This document shows positions 26,453 through 34,571 of a stretch of DNA of 64,000 nt, one piece after another. Positions within the stretch are counted from its first letter, which is position 1; the number at the start of each line of letters is the position of its first letter. The position numbers were made by a program, and so were the translations under genes. The notes under the pieces were generated by a model. It ran no database searches. It had not been told where the DNA came from and saw only the letters and a list, made by a program, of their open reading frames with translations. Origin of the DNA: Myxococcus stipitatus (GTDB taxonomy: Bacteria > Myxococcota > Myxococcia > Myxococcales > Myxococcaceae); the NCBI RefSeq assembly GCF_038561935.1, contig NZ_CP102770.1, positions 372,001 to 436,000 on the forward strand. Direction: 5' to 3'.

Positions 26453-26624
26453 GGAATCCCTCTCCTAACGCGCTGCTCCTTCCACCGCTCGCGCCAGCTC
26501 TTCCGCCATGTATCGGCGGTTGTGTGGAGGAGACAGACAACTTTTTCACTGACCGTCCGATAAGTTCATCAATGCTTGGATGACACGCCCCCGGTCATCA
26601 CCCCTCTCTCCCCGGAGTCCCCTC

Positions 26625-27578
26625 ATGGCCGTCGGTGGCGCGGGTTCGTCCCGCAGCAGCACCAGTTCGTCCCGAAGCACCTCTTCCTCCTCCCGCAGCA
26701 CCTCCACGGGAAGCATGGCCGCTGGCCGTGCGGCGGACCGAGCGAGCGTCAGCGGTTACTCAGCTGACAGCCGCTCCTCGAAGTCCTCCACCTCGAGGTC
26801 CTCGACGACGTCCGGCTCGATGGCCGCTGGCCGTGCGGCGGACCGCGCGAGCGTGAGCGGTTACTCCGCCGACAGCCGCACGTCGAAGTCGACGTCGAAC
26901 AGGTCGGGCTCCATGGCGCAGGGCCGCGCGGCGGACCGCGCGAGCGTGAGCGGTTACTCCGCCGACAGCAGCTTCTCCCGCTCCGGCTCCATGGCCGCCG
27001 CCCGCGCCGCCGACAGGCAGAGCGTGCTGGGCTACACCAGCGGCACGCAGCGCAGGGGCGCGACGAACGACACCGTGAGGGGCCTGCAGGACCGCCTGCG
27101 CTCCGCGGGCTTCAACCCCGGCACCACGGATGGCAAGTTCGGCCCCGCGACGCAGCGCGCCGTCCGCGACTTCCAGCGCGCGATGGGGCTCAAGGTCGAC
27201 GGGGTGGTGGGCCAGCGGACCTTCAATGCCCTCAACGGCCTGTCGAGCTTCACCGCCGCGAGGAGGCCCGCCACCACGACCCAGACCACCCAGCAGGTCA
27301 CCCAGGCGCGCCCGGGTGAGCGCCCCTACCAGGCCATGTCCCGGCTCGCCGCGCAGCACGGCCTGCATGTGACGTCGACCACGGGCGGACGGCACAACCC
27401 CGGCTCGCTGCACCCGCTGGGTCGCGCCATCGACGTGCGGACCCGAGGTGTCTCCGCGGCGCGCATCGACGCGTTCATCGCGGATGCCCGCGCCGCCGGC
27501 TACCGGGTTCGCGACGAGCGCACACGCCCCAGGGGCCAGGCGGAGTGGAGCGGCCCGCACCTCCACATCTCGCAGTAG
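26625..27578 (+). CDS. Ser-rich repeat protein with peptidoglycan-binding and M15-like peptidase domains
   Basis: A 317-residue protein from MAVGGAGSSRS. The first 45% is a low-complexity Ser/Arg/Thr region with four copies of a unit whose core is SMAAGRAADRASVSGYS. A peptidoglycan-binding 1 domain follows (LQDRLRSAGFNPGTTDGKFG, then AVRDFQRAMGLKVDGVVG). The C-terminal 90 residues resemble the D-Ala-D-Ala carboxypeptidase M15 fold, with GRHNPGSLHPLGRAIDVRT and a final GPHLHI supplying His and Asp zinc ligands. No signal peptide is visible, so export would need another route; phage-type endolysins have similar layouts. It starts divergently from the LuxR-type gene. Confidence 0.82.
   Translation: MAVGGAGSSRSSTSSSRSTSSSSRSTSTGSMAAGRAADRASVSGYSADSRSSKSSTSRSSTTSGSMAAGRAADRASVSGYSADSRTSKSTSNRSGSMAQGRAADRASVSGYSADSSFSRSGSMAAARAADRQSVLGYTSGTQRRGATNDTVRGLQDRLRSAGFNPGTTDGKFGPATQRAVRDFQRAMGLKVDGVVGQRTFNALNGLSSFTAARRPATTTQTTQQVTQARPGERPYQAMSRLAAQHGLHVTSTTGGRHNPGSLHPLGRAIDVRTRGVSAARIDAFIADARAAGYRVRDERTRPRGQAEWSGPHLHISQ
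26709..27050 (+). repeat. Four imperfect repeats of about 66 bp within the Ser-rich gene
   Basis: Units begin at 26709, 26814, 26907 and 26985, so the spacing shrinks from 105 to 93 to 78 bp. Each encodes a variant of GSMAAGRAADRASVSGYSAD. The first three are nearly identical in DNA; the fourth has diverged. The variable Ser/Arg-rich spacers account for the changing period. Confidence 0.9.
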
Positions 27579-27599
27579 CCCGCGAGGGGAGGGCGCGCT

Positions 27600-27968
27600 T
27601 CAGCTCCTCCAGCGCAGATACAGGAACGCCGCCGCCGCGCCGAGCGTGAGCATCATCCCGAGCAGGCTCCACGTCAGGATGGAGCAGCCCGGCGCGGCAC
27701 GCGAAATCGTGGGGAGCTTCTGCGTCTTCAGCTCCTCCACGAGCTGCGCGAGCATCCCCGTGTCGTAGCCCACGGGCTCGCCCTCGCGAATCCTCCGTCC
27801 GAGCTCCGTCAGCATCTCCTCGGCGAAGAACCGCGAGGACAGCCACACGCTGCGCGCCTGGAGCATCCGGTCCGTCCCGCCGCGAGCGGGGTCCAATCCG
27901 CATCCGTCACAGGGCTCGAAGGGGCCCTCCTTCGTCTCGCCACATCCCACACAGACGGCCACGTTCAT
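27600..27968 (-). CDS. Small zinc-ribbon membrane protein, unknown function
   Basis: A 122-residue protein. The N-terminus has two CxxC pairs (CVGCGETKEG and PCDGCGLDP), a zinc-ribbon-like knuckle. The middle is helical and charged. The C-terminal 28 residues form one membrane helix (ILTWSLLGMMLTLGAAAAFLYL) ending in RWRS, so it is a tail-anchored protein with the zinc ribbon in the cytoplasm (inference). I do not recognise a named family. The preceding gene converges and the next lies 39 bp away on the same strand, so it may follow the epimerase in an operon. Confidence 0.75.
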   Translation of the reverse strand: MNVAVCVGCGETKEGPFEPCDGCGLDPARGGTDRMLQARSVWLSSRFFAEEMLTELGRRIREGEPVGYDTGMLAQLVEELKTQKLPTISRAAPGCSILTWSLLGMMLTLGAAAAFLYLRWRS

Positions 27969-28007
27969 GCGCCCATCCTAGCGCGAGCCCGGGGCCCCTC
28001 CGCCCCG

Positions 28008-29084
28008 TCATGCGAGCGTGACCCCGTGGCCGGGGGCTCGTGCATCCAGCCACAGCCGCGAGCCCTCGTAGCGGAGTCCGCCGTGGAAGGGATGCCGCGC
28101 GATGAACAGCGGCGTGTCCAGGTCCGCGTACGTGAAGCCGCCGAGCCCCGCCGCCAGATGCGCGGACGCGCTCATCGCCAGCACGCTCTCCACCATCCCC
28201 CCCACCATCAGCTCCAGCCCCGCCGCGCGCGCCAGGCTCCACATCGTCAGCGCCTCCACCACGCCGCACTTCATCGTCTTGATGTTGATGCCGTGCGCGG
28301 CGCCCTCACGGATGAGCCGCAGCACGTCCTTCGCCGAGCGCGCGGACTCATCCGCGCACACCCGCACGCGCGCGCGTCCCGCCACCTCCGCCATGCCGGC
28401 GAAGTCCGACGCGGGCACCGGCTGCTCGAGCAGCGCCAGGGGCACCTCCGCCCGCTCCAGCTCCCTCACGAAGGCCAGCGCCTCCGCCACGTCGTAACCC
28501 CCATTCGCATCCGCGAAGAGCCGCGCGTGGGGCGCGACCTCGTGAATCGCCACCATCCGCGCGGCGTCCTCGTCCGGTGACAAGGCCCCCACCTTCACCT
28601 TCAGCGTGGTGATGCCCCGCTTCAGGATGGCGCGCGCGGACTCCGCGGCGTGGGCCACGTCTCCCGCCGTCACCGTCATGTCGATGTCCAGCGACGTCCC
28701 CGCGCCGCCCAGCATCACGTACAGCGGCACGCGGTGGTGCCGCGCCAGCGCGTCCAGCACCGCCATCTCCACCCCCGCCCGTCCCGCGGGCGCCAGCGCC
28801 AGCCCATCCCCCAGCCACTCCGACAGCGGGCGCCAGGCCCGGACATCCTGGCCCAGCAGCCCCGCGCGCACCGCCTCCAGCGCCGCCAGCGTGCTGCCCT
28901 GCGTCTCCCCGCTCACGGCGGGGAAGGGCGCCGCCTCGCCCAGGCCCACCGTGCCGTCCGCCAGCGTCACCTGCACCAGGACGTTCTCGGCCACGTGCTG
29001 CGCCCCCGTGGCGATGGCGAACGGCTCCGTCAGCGGCAGGTCCAGGGACTCGAAGGAGACGGCGGTGATGAGCGTGGGCGTCAT
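28008..29084 (-). CDS. Dipeptide epimerase (enolase superfamily)
   Basis: A 358-residue enzyme of the mandelate racemase/muconate cycloisomerase subgroup. A capping domain (about 1-115) precedes the barrel. TLKVKVG carries the KxK general-base motif. Metal ligands are Asp in FADANGGYD, Glu in LLEQPVP and Asp in CADESA, and a second catalytic Lys lies in NIKTMKCGV. This set is typical of L-Ala-D/L-Glu and related dipeptide epimerases that recycle cell-wall peptides (family knowledge). I placed the start at MTPTLITAVSF, 29084; the frame runs far upstream but that part is the shadow of the hybrid kinase. Related cycloisomerase activities cannot be ruled out. Confidence 0.85.
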   Translation of the reverse strand: MTPTLITAVSFESLDLPLTEPFAIATGAQHVAENVLVQVTLADGTVGLGEAAPFPAVSGETQGSTLAALEAVRAGLLGQDVRAWRPLSEWLGDGLALAPAGRAGVEMAVLDALARHHRVPLYVMLGGAGTSLDIDMTVTAGDVAHAAESARAILKRGITTLKVKVGALSPDEDAARMVAIHEVAPHARLFADANGGYDVAEALAFVRELERAEVPLALLEQPVPASDFAGMAEVAGRARVRVCADESARSAKDVLRLIREGAAHGINIKTMKCGVVEALTMWSLARAAGLELMVGGMVESVLAMSASAHLAAGLGGFTYADLDTPLFIARHPFHGGLRYEGSRLWLDARAPGHGVTLA

Positions 29085-29330
29085 GTCTGGAAACACATCC
29101 TGGGCCCCTCCTGGAAAAGAAGGGGACACGCGATAGGTAGGTTCATCGTATTCAACCCGGTGCTCCGAGGTGTCAGGGAGTCGGATGTGTGCCTCGCATC
29201 CTCGGCTTGTGCCTGCCGCCCTTTCATGGCGACATGCGGGCCCTTCGGACGTTTTCTGGAATTGAGGCCCTTTAGTGGGGTTCCGGAGATTTTGCCTCCG
29301 GGTGACGCGGATGCCCGGGGCGGGCGGGGC

Positions 29331-31358
29331 ATGTCGGCGACGGACACGAGACAGGACGTCCCCGCCTCGAGCGCGGACGCACTGCTGGAAGCGCTGGATG
29401 AGGCGGAGCGCCATGACTCGGAAGGGTGCATGGTGTTGCGAGCCGTGCGCGATGCGTCTGGCGCCATCATCGACTTCGAGTGGCTCTGGGCCAATCCCGC
29501 GGCCACCCGGGCCCTGGGCCAGGGCGCCGACACGCTGCGGGGCCGCCGGCTGAGGGACCTCTCTCCGGACGCGGGGCTGGGCACCCGGCTGGAGGTGCTG
29601 CGGCAGGTGGTGGAGTCGGGCCGGCCCGCGGCGGACAACTTCTCGGAGGGCGACGCGTGGCTGCTCGGCACCGCGGTGCCCCTGCGCGACGGAGTGCTCC
29701 TGCGCGTGCGCGACGTCACCAGCGCGCTGCGCGTGGAGGAGGGCCTGCGCGACACCCTCGACTGGGTGCGCGACGTGCTGGAGAGCACCCCGGAGGCGTT
29801 CTTCACCGTCGACGCCGAGTGGCGCATCACCTACGTCAACCGGCAGGCGGCGGAAATCACCGGCCGCACGCAGGAGCAGGTCTTCCGCCGCGTGCTGTGG
29901 CAGGCGTGTCCGGAGTTGATCGGCACGCTGTTCGAGCGGGAGCTGCGCCGCGTCGCCGGCGAGGGCTCGTCCACCATCTTCGAGGTGCGCACCGCCCCCG
30001 AGCGCTGGCACGAGGTGCACGCCTGGTGCTCCGGGCAGAACGTCTCCGTCTTCTCGCGCGACATCACCGGCAAGAAGCGCGCGGAGGCGGAGCGGGACGC
30101 GCTCCTGACGCGTGAGCACTCCGGGCGCTTGGAAGCGGAGGCCCTGGTGCGCGAGCGCACCGAGGAGCTGGTGGCCGCGCGCGAGCGCCTGGTGCAGTCG
30201 GAGAAGCTGGCCATGGCGGGGCAGCTCGCCGAGGGCGTGGGTCACGAAATCAACAACCCGCTCTCCTACGTGAGCGGCAACCTCCAGTTCGCGCTGGAGC
30301 AGTTGGAGCAGCTGGAGCAGCTGCACCCCGTGAAGGACGCGCAGGCGGTCCCGCTGAGCGAGGCGCTGGAGGCGCTGCGAGAGGCCCGCGAGGGCGCCGA
30401 GCGCATCCGCGTCATCGTGCGCGACCTGCAGATGTTCGCCCGCGCGGATGAGCCGCACCTGTCCGCGGTGGACGTCCACGCGGCGCTGGAGTTCGGGCTG
30501 GCCATGGCGATGCCGCACCTGCGCTACCGCGCGGAGGTGGTGCGGCGCTACGCGCAGGTGCCCACGGTGATGGCGCATGAAGCGCGGCTGGGGCAGGTGT
30601 TCCTGCACCTGCTCGTCAACGCGGCGCAGGCGATTCCCGAGGGCGACTTCAACCGGCACCGCGTCACCCTCTCCACGCGGGTCGAGGGCGCGTGGGTGGT
30701 GGCGGAGGTGGCCGACACGGGCCACGGCATGACGCCCGAGGTGGCCGAGCGCGCCTTCGAGCCGTTCTTCACCACGCGAGGCGTGGGCGAGGGCAGCGGG
30801 CTGGGGCTGTCCACCAGCCTGGGCATGGTGCGCAGCATGCGCGGGGAGCTGACGGTGACGAGCACGCCGGGAGCGGGGACGACGTTCCGCGTGCGGCTGC
30901 CGGTGACGAAGGCGCTGCCGGACGCGGTGTCGACGGGGGCGCTGGCGGACGTCCCCGCGCGCAAGCGGGTGCTGGTGGTGGACGACGAGCCTCAGCTCGC
31001 GTCGCTGCTGCGTCGGCTGCTGGGGCGCCAGCACGAGGTGGTGGTGACCCACAGCGGGCGCGAGGCGCTGGCGTTGTTGGAGCGGGACGCCGACTTCGAC
31101 CGCGTGTTCTGCGACCTGATGATGGCGGACGTGACGGGGATGGACCTGCACGCGGAGCTGTCCGCGCGGGGGCCGGAGCTCCTGTCGCGCTTCGTCTTCA
31201 TGACGGGCGGCGCGTTCACGGAGCGGGCTCGGGCGTTCCTCCAGTCGGTGCCGCTGCCTCGAATCGAGAAGCCGTTCGACCCGGGCACGCTGCGGGCGCT
31301 GGTGGAGGGGGCACCGCCGCGCGCCAGGGCCGTGGAGCCGCTGGCGCGCGGAGGGTGA
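29331..31358 (+). CDS. Hybrid histidine kinase: PAS-HisKA-HATPase-receiver
   Basis: A 675-residue soluble kinase. The N-terminus has two PAS-like regions, about 25-130 and 140-260 (ESTPEAFFTVDAEWRITYVN). A coiled-coil linker precedes the H box MAGQLAEGVGHEINNPLSY. The HATPase shows VNAAQAIPEG, ADTGHGM and GSGLGLSTSL. A C-terminal receiver (about 545-660) carries VLVVDDEP, the phospho-acceptor Asp in VFCDLMMADVTGMDLH, and the Lys in RIEKPFDPG. No membrane helices, so it senses an intracellular signal or works with partners. The stop lies 4 bp from a convergent gene. The upstream 246-bp gap holds its promoter; I see no clear -35/-10. Confidence 0.9.
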   Translation: MSATDTRQDVPASSADALLEALDEAERHDSEGCMVLRAVRDASGAIIDFEWLWANPAATRALGQGADTLRGRRLRDLSPDAGLGTRLEVLRQVVESGRPAADNFSEGDAWLLGTAVPLRDGVLLRVRDVTSALRVEEGLRDTLDWVRDVLESTPEAFFTVDAEWRITYVNRQAAEITGRTQEQVFRRVLWQACPELIGTLFERELRRVAGEGSSTIFEVRTAPERWHEVHAWCSGQNVSVFSRDITGKKRAEAERDALLTREHSGRLEAEALVRERTEELVAARERLVQSEKLAMAGQLAEGVGHEINNPLSYVSGNLQFALEQLEQLEQLHPVKDAQAVPLSEALEALREAREGAERIRVIVRDLQMFARADEPHLSAVDVHAALEFGLAMAMPHLRYRAEVVRRYAQVPTVMAHEARLGQVFLHLLVNAAQAIPEGDFNRHRVTLSTRVEGAWVVAEVADTGHGMTPEVAERAFEPFFTTRGVGEGSGLGLSTSLGMVRSMRGELTVTSTPGAGTTFRVRLPVTKALPDAVSTGALADVPARKRVLVVDDEPQLASLLRRLLGRQHEVVVTHSGREALALLERDADFDRVFCDLMMADVTGMDLHAELSARGPELLSRFVFMTGGAFTERARAFLQSVPLPRIEKPFDPGTLRALVEGAPPRARAVEPLARGG

Positions 31359-31362
31359 GGGG

Positions 31363-32052
31363 TTACAGCTTCACTTCGTCGCGGTCCGGGTGGGTGATGT
31401 AGCCGGAGCCCGCGGCGACCAGCTTCTCCATCAGCTTGTCCATGCCGTTGGAGCGGGCGAAGGCCATCTCGTTCTTGGTGACGCCGACGAGGGTGAGCAG
31501 CTGCACCTTGCCGCTGGGCAGGGCGAAGTGGTCGGGGCGGGACGGGTCCCGGACGAAGACGAAGCCGCTGAGCTTGGAGTCTCCGCCGTCGAGGGTGCCC
31601 TCCACGGGGTAGCGGTGGCCCATGGCGAAGGCCCGCATGCACACGAGGTTGTAGGCCATCATGTCCAGCAGTCGGAAGACGGGCCACTTGGCCTCTTCCT
31701 TCGTGTGGATGACCATCTCGTAGCCGATGCCGCTGGGGGCATCGTCGGGGAACTCCTCTCCGGGCGCGATGGTGAAGGGGTTGGACAGTCCACTGGTGAC
31801 GTAGGTCCAGTAGGGGTAGTCCGTGCTCGGCGGGGCCACGCGCACGCCCATGGGTCCCCAGTTGGGGTCCGGGTCGCCTTCTACTTGCGCGATGTCGCTC
31901 TCCATCCACGCCTGAATCGCGTCGGTCTGGTCGAGCGTGAAGACGCCTTCGTCGATGGCGCCGAACATCTTGGGGTACTCGACTTCATCGCGGTCCGCCC
32001 AGCAGTCCTCGTACCACTGGATGAAGTCTTCGTCCGTCTCCGGGGCTTTCAT
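31363..32052 (-). CDS. Suppressor of fused (SUFU) domain protein
   Basis: A 229-residue protein matching the bacterial suppressor-of-fused family. Typical landmarks are the aromatic Y-W-T-Y-V-T-S-G-L-S segment, EMVIHTKEEAKWPVFRLLDMMAYNL and the late KVQLLTLVGVTKNE. The eukaryotic homolog binds Gli factors in Hedgehog signalling. In bacteria the domain often appears as an immunity protein or adaptor (family knowledge). No toxin gene is adjacent, so an immunity role is not supported here. Acidic, soluble, no signal peptide. Transcribed alone. Confidence 0.88.
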   Translation of the reverse strand: MKAPETDEDFIQWYEDCWADRDEVEYPKMFGAIDEGVFTLDQTDAIQAWMESDIAQVEGDPDPNWGPMGVRVAPPSTDYPYWTYVTSGLSNPFTIAPGEEFPDDAPSGIGYEMVIHTKEEAKWPVFRLLDMMAYNLVCMRAFAMGHRYPVEGTLDGGDSKLSGFVFVRDPSRPDHFALPSGKVQLLTLVGVTKNEMAFARSNGMDKLMEKLVAAGSGYITHPDRDEVKL

Positions 32053-32192
32053 GACGGTTCTACTCTAGAGGCTCACCCCGGTTTCTCAACTTCCCTGAGG
32101 GGGCTCCCCGGACGTCCTACGGGTGGGGAACAGGGGCCTGCCCCCTGGGTCGGTTCGCATGACTCTTGGAAAGCGGGATTCGGGCGGGTGGG

Positions 32193-33374
32193 TCAGGGCC
32201 CCCTGGACCCGGGGAGGGGCCAGGGCTTGAGGCCGCAGATCTGCTCGGCTTCCTCCACGGCCAGGTTGAGCCGGGCCCGCTCCCGGCGCACGTGGTCTCT
32301 CACCGCGCCGTCCAGCCGCCGGTCGAAAATCACGTGGGCGCTGTGCACCGCCGTGGGCTCGAAGCCCCGAGACACCTTGTGCTCACCGCCCGCACCCGGC
32401 TCGAACACCTTGCGGCCCGCGCGGATGCAGTCGTCGACCGAGTGATACAGGCAGACATGGAAGTGCAGGAAGGGGTGCTCCTCGATGCTGCCCCAGTAGC
32501 GGCCATAGAGCCGCTCCTTCGTCGCGAGGTTGAACGCCCCCGCGATGACCCGGCCCTCGCGCACCGCCTCCACCATCTCCACCGTGTCCGGCATCGCCTG
32601 GAACACGCGCGAGAAGAACCCCGGCGTGAGCTGCACCTGTCCCCACGCATGCCGCTCACACGTGGCCGTGTAGAACTCATACGCGCGCTTCGCATGCGCC
32701 GCCGTCAACTCCTCGCTCCGCACCGTGCGCAGCTGGATGCCCTGCGTGGCCGCCGCCGCGCGCTCGCGCTTGAGCTGGTTGCGGCGCTTGGAGTCGAAGC
32801 GCGAGAGGTAGTCGTCGTAGCTGCCGTACCCCGGGTTCTTCCAATGGAACTGGAGCGTCACCCGCCGCGCCAGCCCCTCCTCCTCCAGGAAGTCCGCCTC
32901 ATCGTCCGTCGGGTAGAGGAAGTGCACCGACGAGCACCCCGACTCCCGCGCGCTCTGCACCGCCGCGGACAGCAGCGCCTTGCGCAACAGCGGCACGTCC
33001 TCGCCCTCCGCGATGAGCAGGCGCGGCACCGTGGCCGGCGACAGCGGCCCGCCGACGAGGAGCTTCGGGTAGTACTCCACGCCCGCGCGAGCGGCGGCAT
33101 CCGCCCAGCCGAAGTCGTAGATGTACTCGCCCATGCTGTGGAACTTGCGGTACGCGGGCGCGGCGGCCACCAGCCTGGGGCCTCGCCACAGCGTCAGGTG
33201 GTGCGGCGCCCACCCGGTCTCCTCGGTGGCGCTGCCGCTCTCCTCCATCGCCGCCAGCCAGGCGTGCCGGATGAAGGGGGGCGCCTCCGGCCCCGTCAAG
33301 GAGTCCCAGTCAGCGGCCGGGACGTCCGTCACTGCGTCGAGGATGCGAAGGCGGAGCGGGGTGTCGGTGGGCAC
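32193..33374 (-). CDS. FemAB-like / GNAT-fold acyltransferase (DUF482)
   Basis: A 393-residue protein of the FemAB-like family annotated as peptidoglycan biosynthesis/recognition. Key segments are PPFIRHAWLAAMEESGSA near the N-terminus, YIYDFGWADAAARAGVEYYPKLL, the basic FDSKRRNQLKRERAAA and YGRYWGS followed by CLYHSVDDCI. These occur in the two-lobed GNAT folds that transfer aminoacyl groups from tRNA or act on small amines (family knowledge). No signal peptide. The start lies in a 180-bp gap and it is probably monocistronic. Substrate unknown. Confidence 0.88.
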   Translation of the reverse strand: MPTDTPLRLRILDAVTDVPAADWDSLTGPEAPPFIRHAWLAAMEESGSATEETGWAPHHLTLWRGPRLVAAAPAYRKFHSMGEYIYDFGWADAAARAGVEYYPKLLVGGPLSPATVPRLLIAEGEDVPLLRKALLSAAVQSARESGCSSVHFLYPTDDEADFLEEEGLARRVTLQFHWKNPGYGSYDDYLSRFDSKRRNQLKRERAAAATQGIQLRTVRSEELTAAHAKRAYEFYTATCERHAWGQVQLTPGFFSRVFQAMPDTVEMVEAVREGRVIAGAFNLATKERLYGRYWGSIEEHPFLHFHVCLYHSVDDCIRAGRKVFEPGAGGEHKVSRGFEPTAVHSAHVIFDRRLDGAVRDHVRRERARLNLAVEEAEQICGLKPWPLPGSRGP

Positions 33375-33555
33375 GGGAGGGCAGTTCTAACGCGCCCACG
33401 ACCTCCGCGCCGCTTGGCCCAGGAGGAGAAGGCGGGGGAACGGGCCCCGGGCGGCCCGTCACCTGCCTCATGCCCCAGGGGTGGACCTGCTCGGGCCCTC
33501 TCCCCTGGGTCTCCTTCCACCGGACCCGAGTCCAGCGTTCAGCGCAGCCGCGGCT

Positions 33556-34350
33556 TCAGGCGGCCCGAGCGGCCCCCGCCTCGCGAGCGGCCTCGCGCGG
33601 CTCCGGCCACACGGCCCGCTGCGGCGTGGCGATGCGGATGACGCCCAGCTTCGCCAGCACGCGCATCACCTGCCACGTGGGGTCCACCTCGAACTTGCGC
33701 GCCGCGAAGTTCGGGCTGCTGCCGTACTTGTGGTGGTTGTTCTGGAACAGCTCGCCCATGCACAGCACCTCGACGGGGAGCGTGTTGCGCGACTTGTCCG
33801 TGCTGTCGAAGTTCCGGTAGCCGTACTTGTGGCCGCACCAGTTCACGATGGCCCCATGCACCGGCCCCATCAGAAAGTGGATGGGCAGGAGCAGGAACTG
33901 CCAGGGCGACGTGGCGAACGCGATGTAGAACGACGAGTACGCCGCCACCCAGAAGAGCGTCGCCACCCACGAGGTGCGCAGGGTGTCATCCACCAGCGGC
34001 CACTCGGGGTAGCCACCCAGGAACCGAGGCTCCGGCTGGCCCTTGCCGTTCGTGTAGTCGTCGTAGCGCTTCTTCGTGTGCAGCATCATCCGGAACACGT
34101 CCGTGAAGAAGTGCGGCGAGTGCGGGTCCTTCTCCGTGTCCGAGAAGGCATGGTGCTCGCGGTGCAGGATGGCGTAGGCCTTGGGCGACAGGTACGACGA
34201 GCCCTGCACCAGGTAGGTGAGCAGGTGCATCACCCGCTCCGTGCGCGGCCCCATGGTGTACATGCGGTGCGCGGAGTACCGGTGCTGGAAGAAGCTCTGG
34301 AAGAAGACGCAGAGCAGCCAGTGCGAGACGAAGAAGGCAAGGACGGCCAT
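33556..34350 (-). CDS. Fatty acid desaturase (acyl-CoA desaturase type)
   Basis: A 264-residue membrane di-iron enzyme with the three histidine boxes: HRYSAH, HREHHAFSD and NNHHKYG. Hydrophobic stretches flank them (AVLAFFVSHWLLCVFFQSFF and WVATLFWVAAYSSFYIAF). It introduces a cis double bond into an acyl chain using O2 and an electron donor; position specificity is not readable. I chose MAVLAFF at 34350 because it begins the first helix, while the longer frame starts with polar residues. No electron carrier gene is adjacent. A second, more divergent desaturase lies at 51.5-52.6 kb. Confidence 0.9.
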   Translation of the reverse strand: MAVLAFFVSHWLLCVFFQSFFQHRYSAHRMYTMGPRTERVMHLLTYLVQGSSYLSPKAYAILHREHHAFSDTEKDPHSPHFFTDVFRMMLHTKKRYDDYTNGKGQPEPRFLGGYPEWPLVDDTLRTSWVATLFWVAAYSSFYIAFATSPWQFLLLPIHFLMGPVHGAIVNWCGHKYGYRNFDSTDKSRNTLPVEVLCMGELFQNNHHKYGSSPNFAARKFEVDPTWQVMRVLAKLGVIRIATPQRAVWPEPREAAREAGAARAA

Positions 34351-34571
34351 GGCGGGTTCCCGGTTCGGTAGTGGTGTCCGGGTAACACCGGCCATGTCAT
34401 GGCTTCGTCAGCCGCGGCCGAAAGACAGGGCCTCCAGGCGGTGGAACGGGCCCTGGCTACAGGCCCCTATCAGCAAGACGCACCGCGTCCTCACATGACG
34501 CGCGCCGCCAGGGGCTCGATTTCCGGTACCAAGCCCTCGCACCCCACACGCATCGAGACAGGAGCACCCAC

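Noticed and set aside
26709-27050. CRISPR array
   Set aside because: Spacing is irregular, units lie in frame inside a gene and differ in sequence; they are protein repeats.
28008-31151. 1047-residue frame that would extend the dipeptide epimerase upstream
   Set aside because: The extra 690 residues are antisense to the hybrid kinase and of shadow composition; the Met at 29084 fits the family start.
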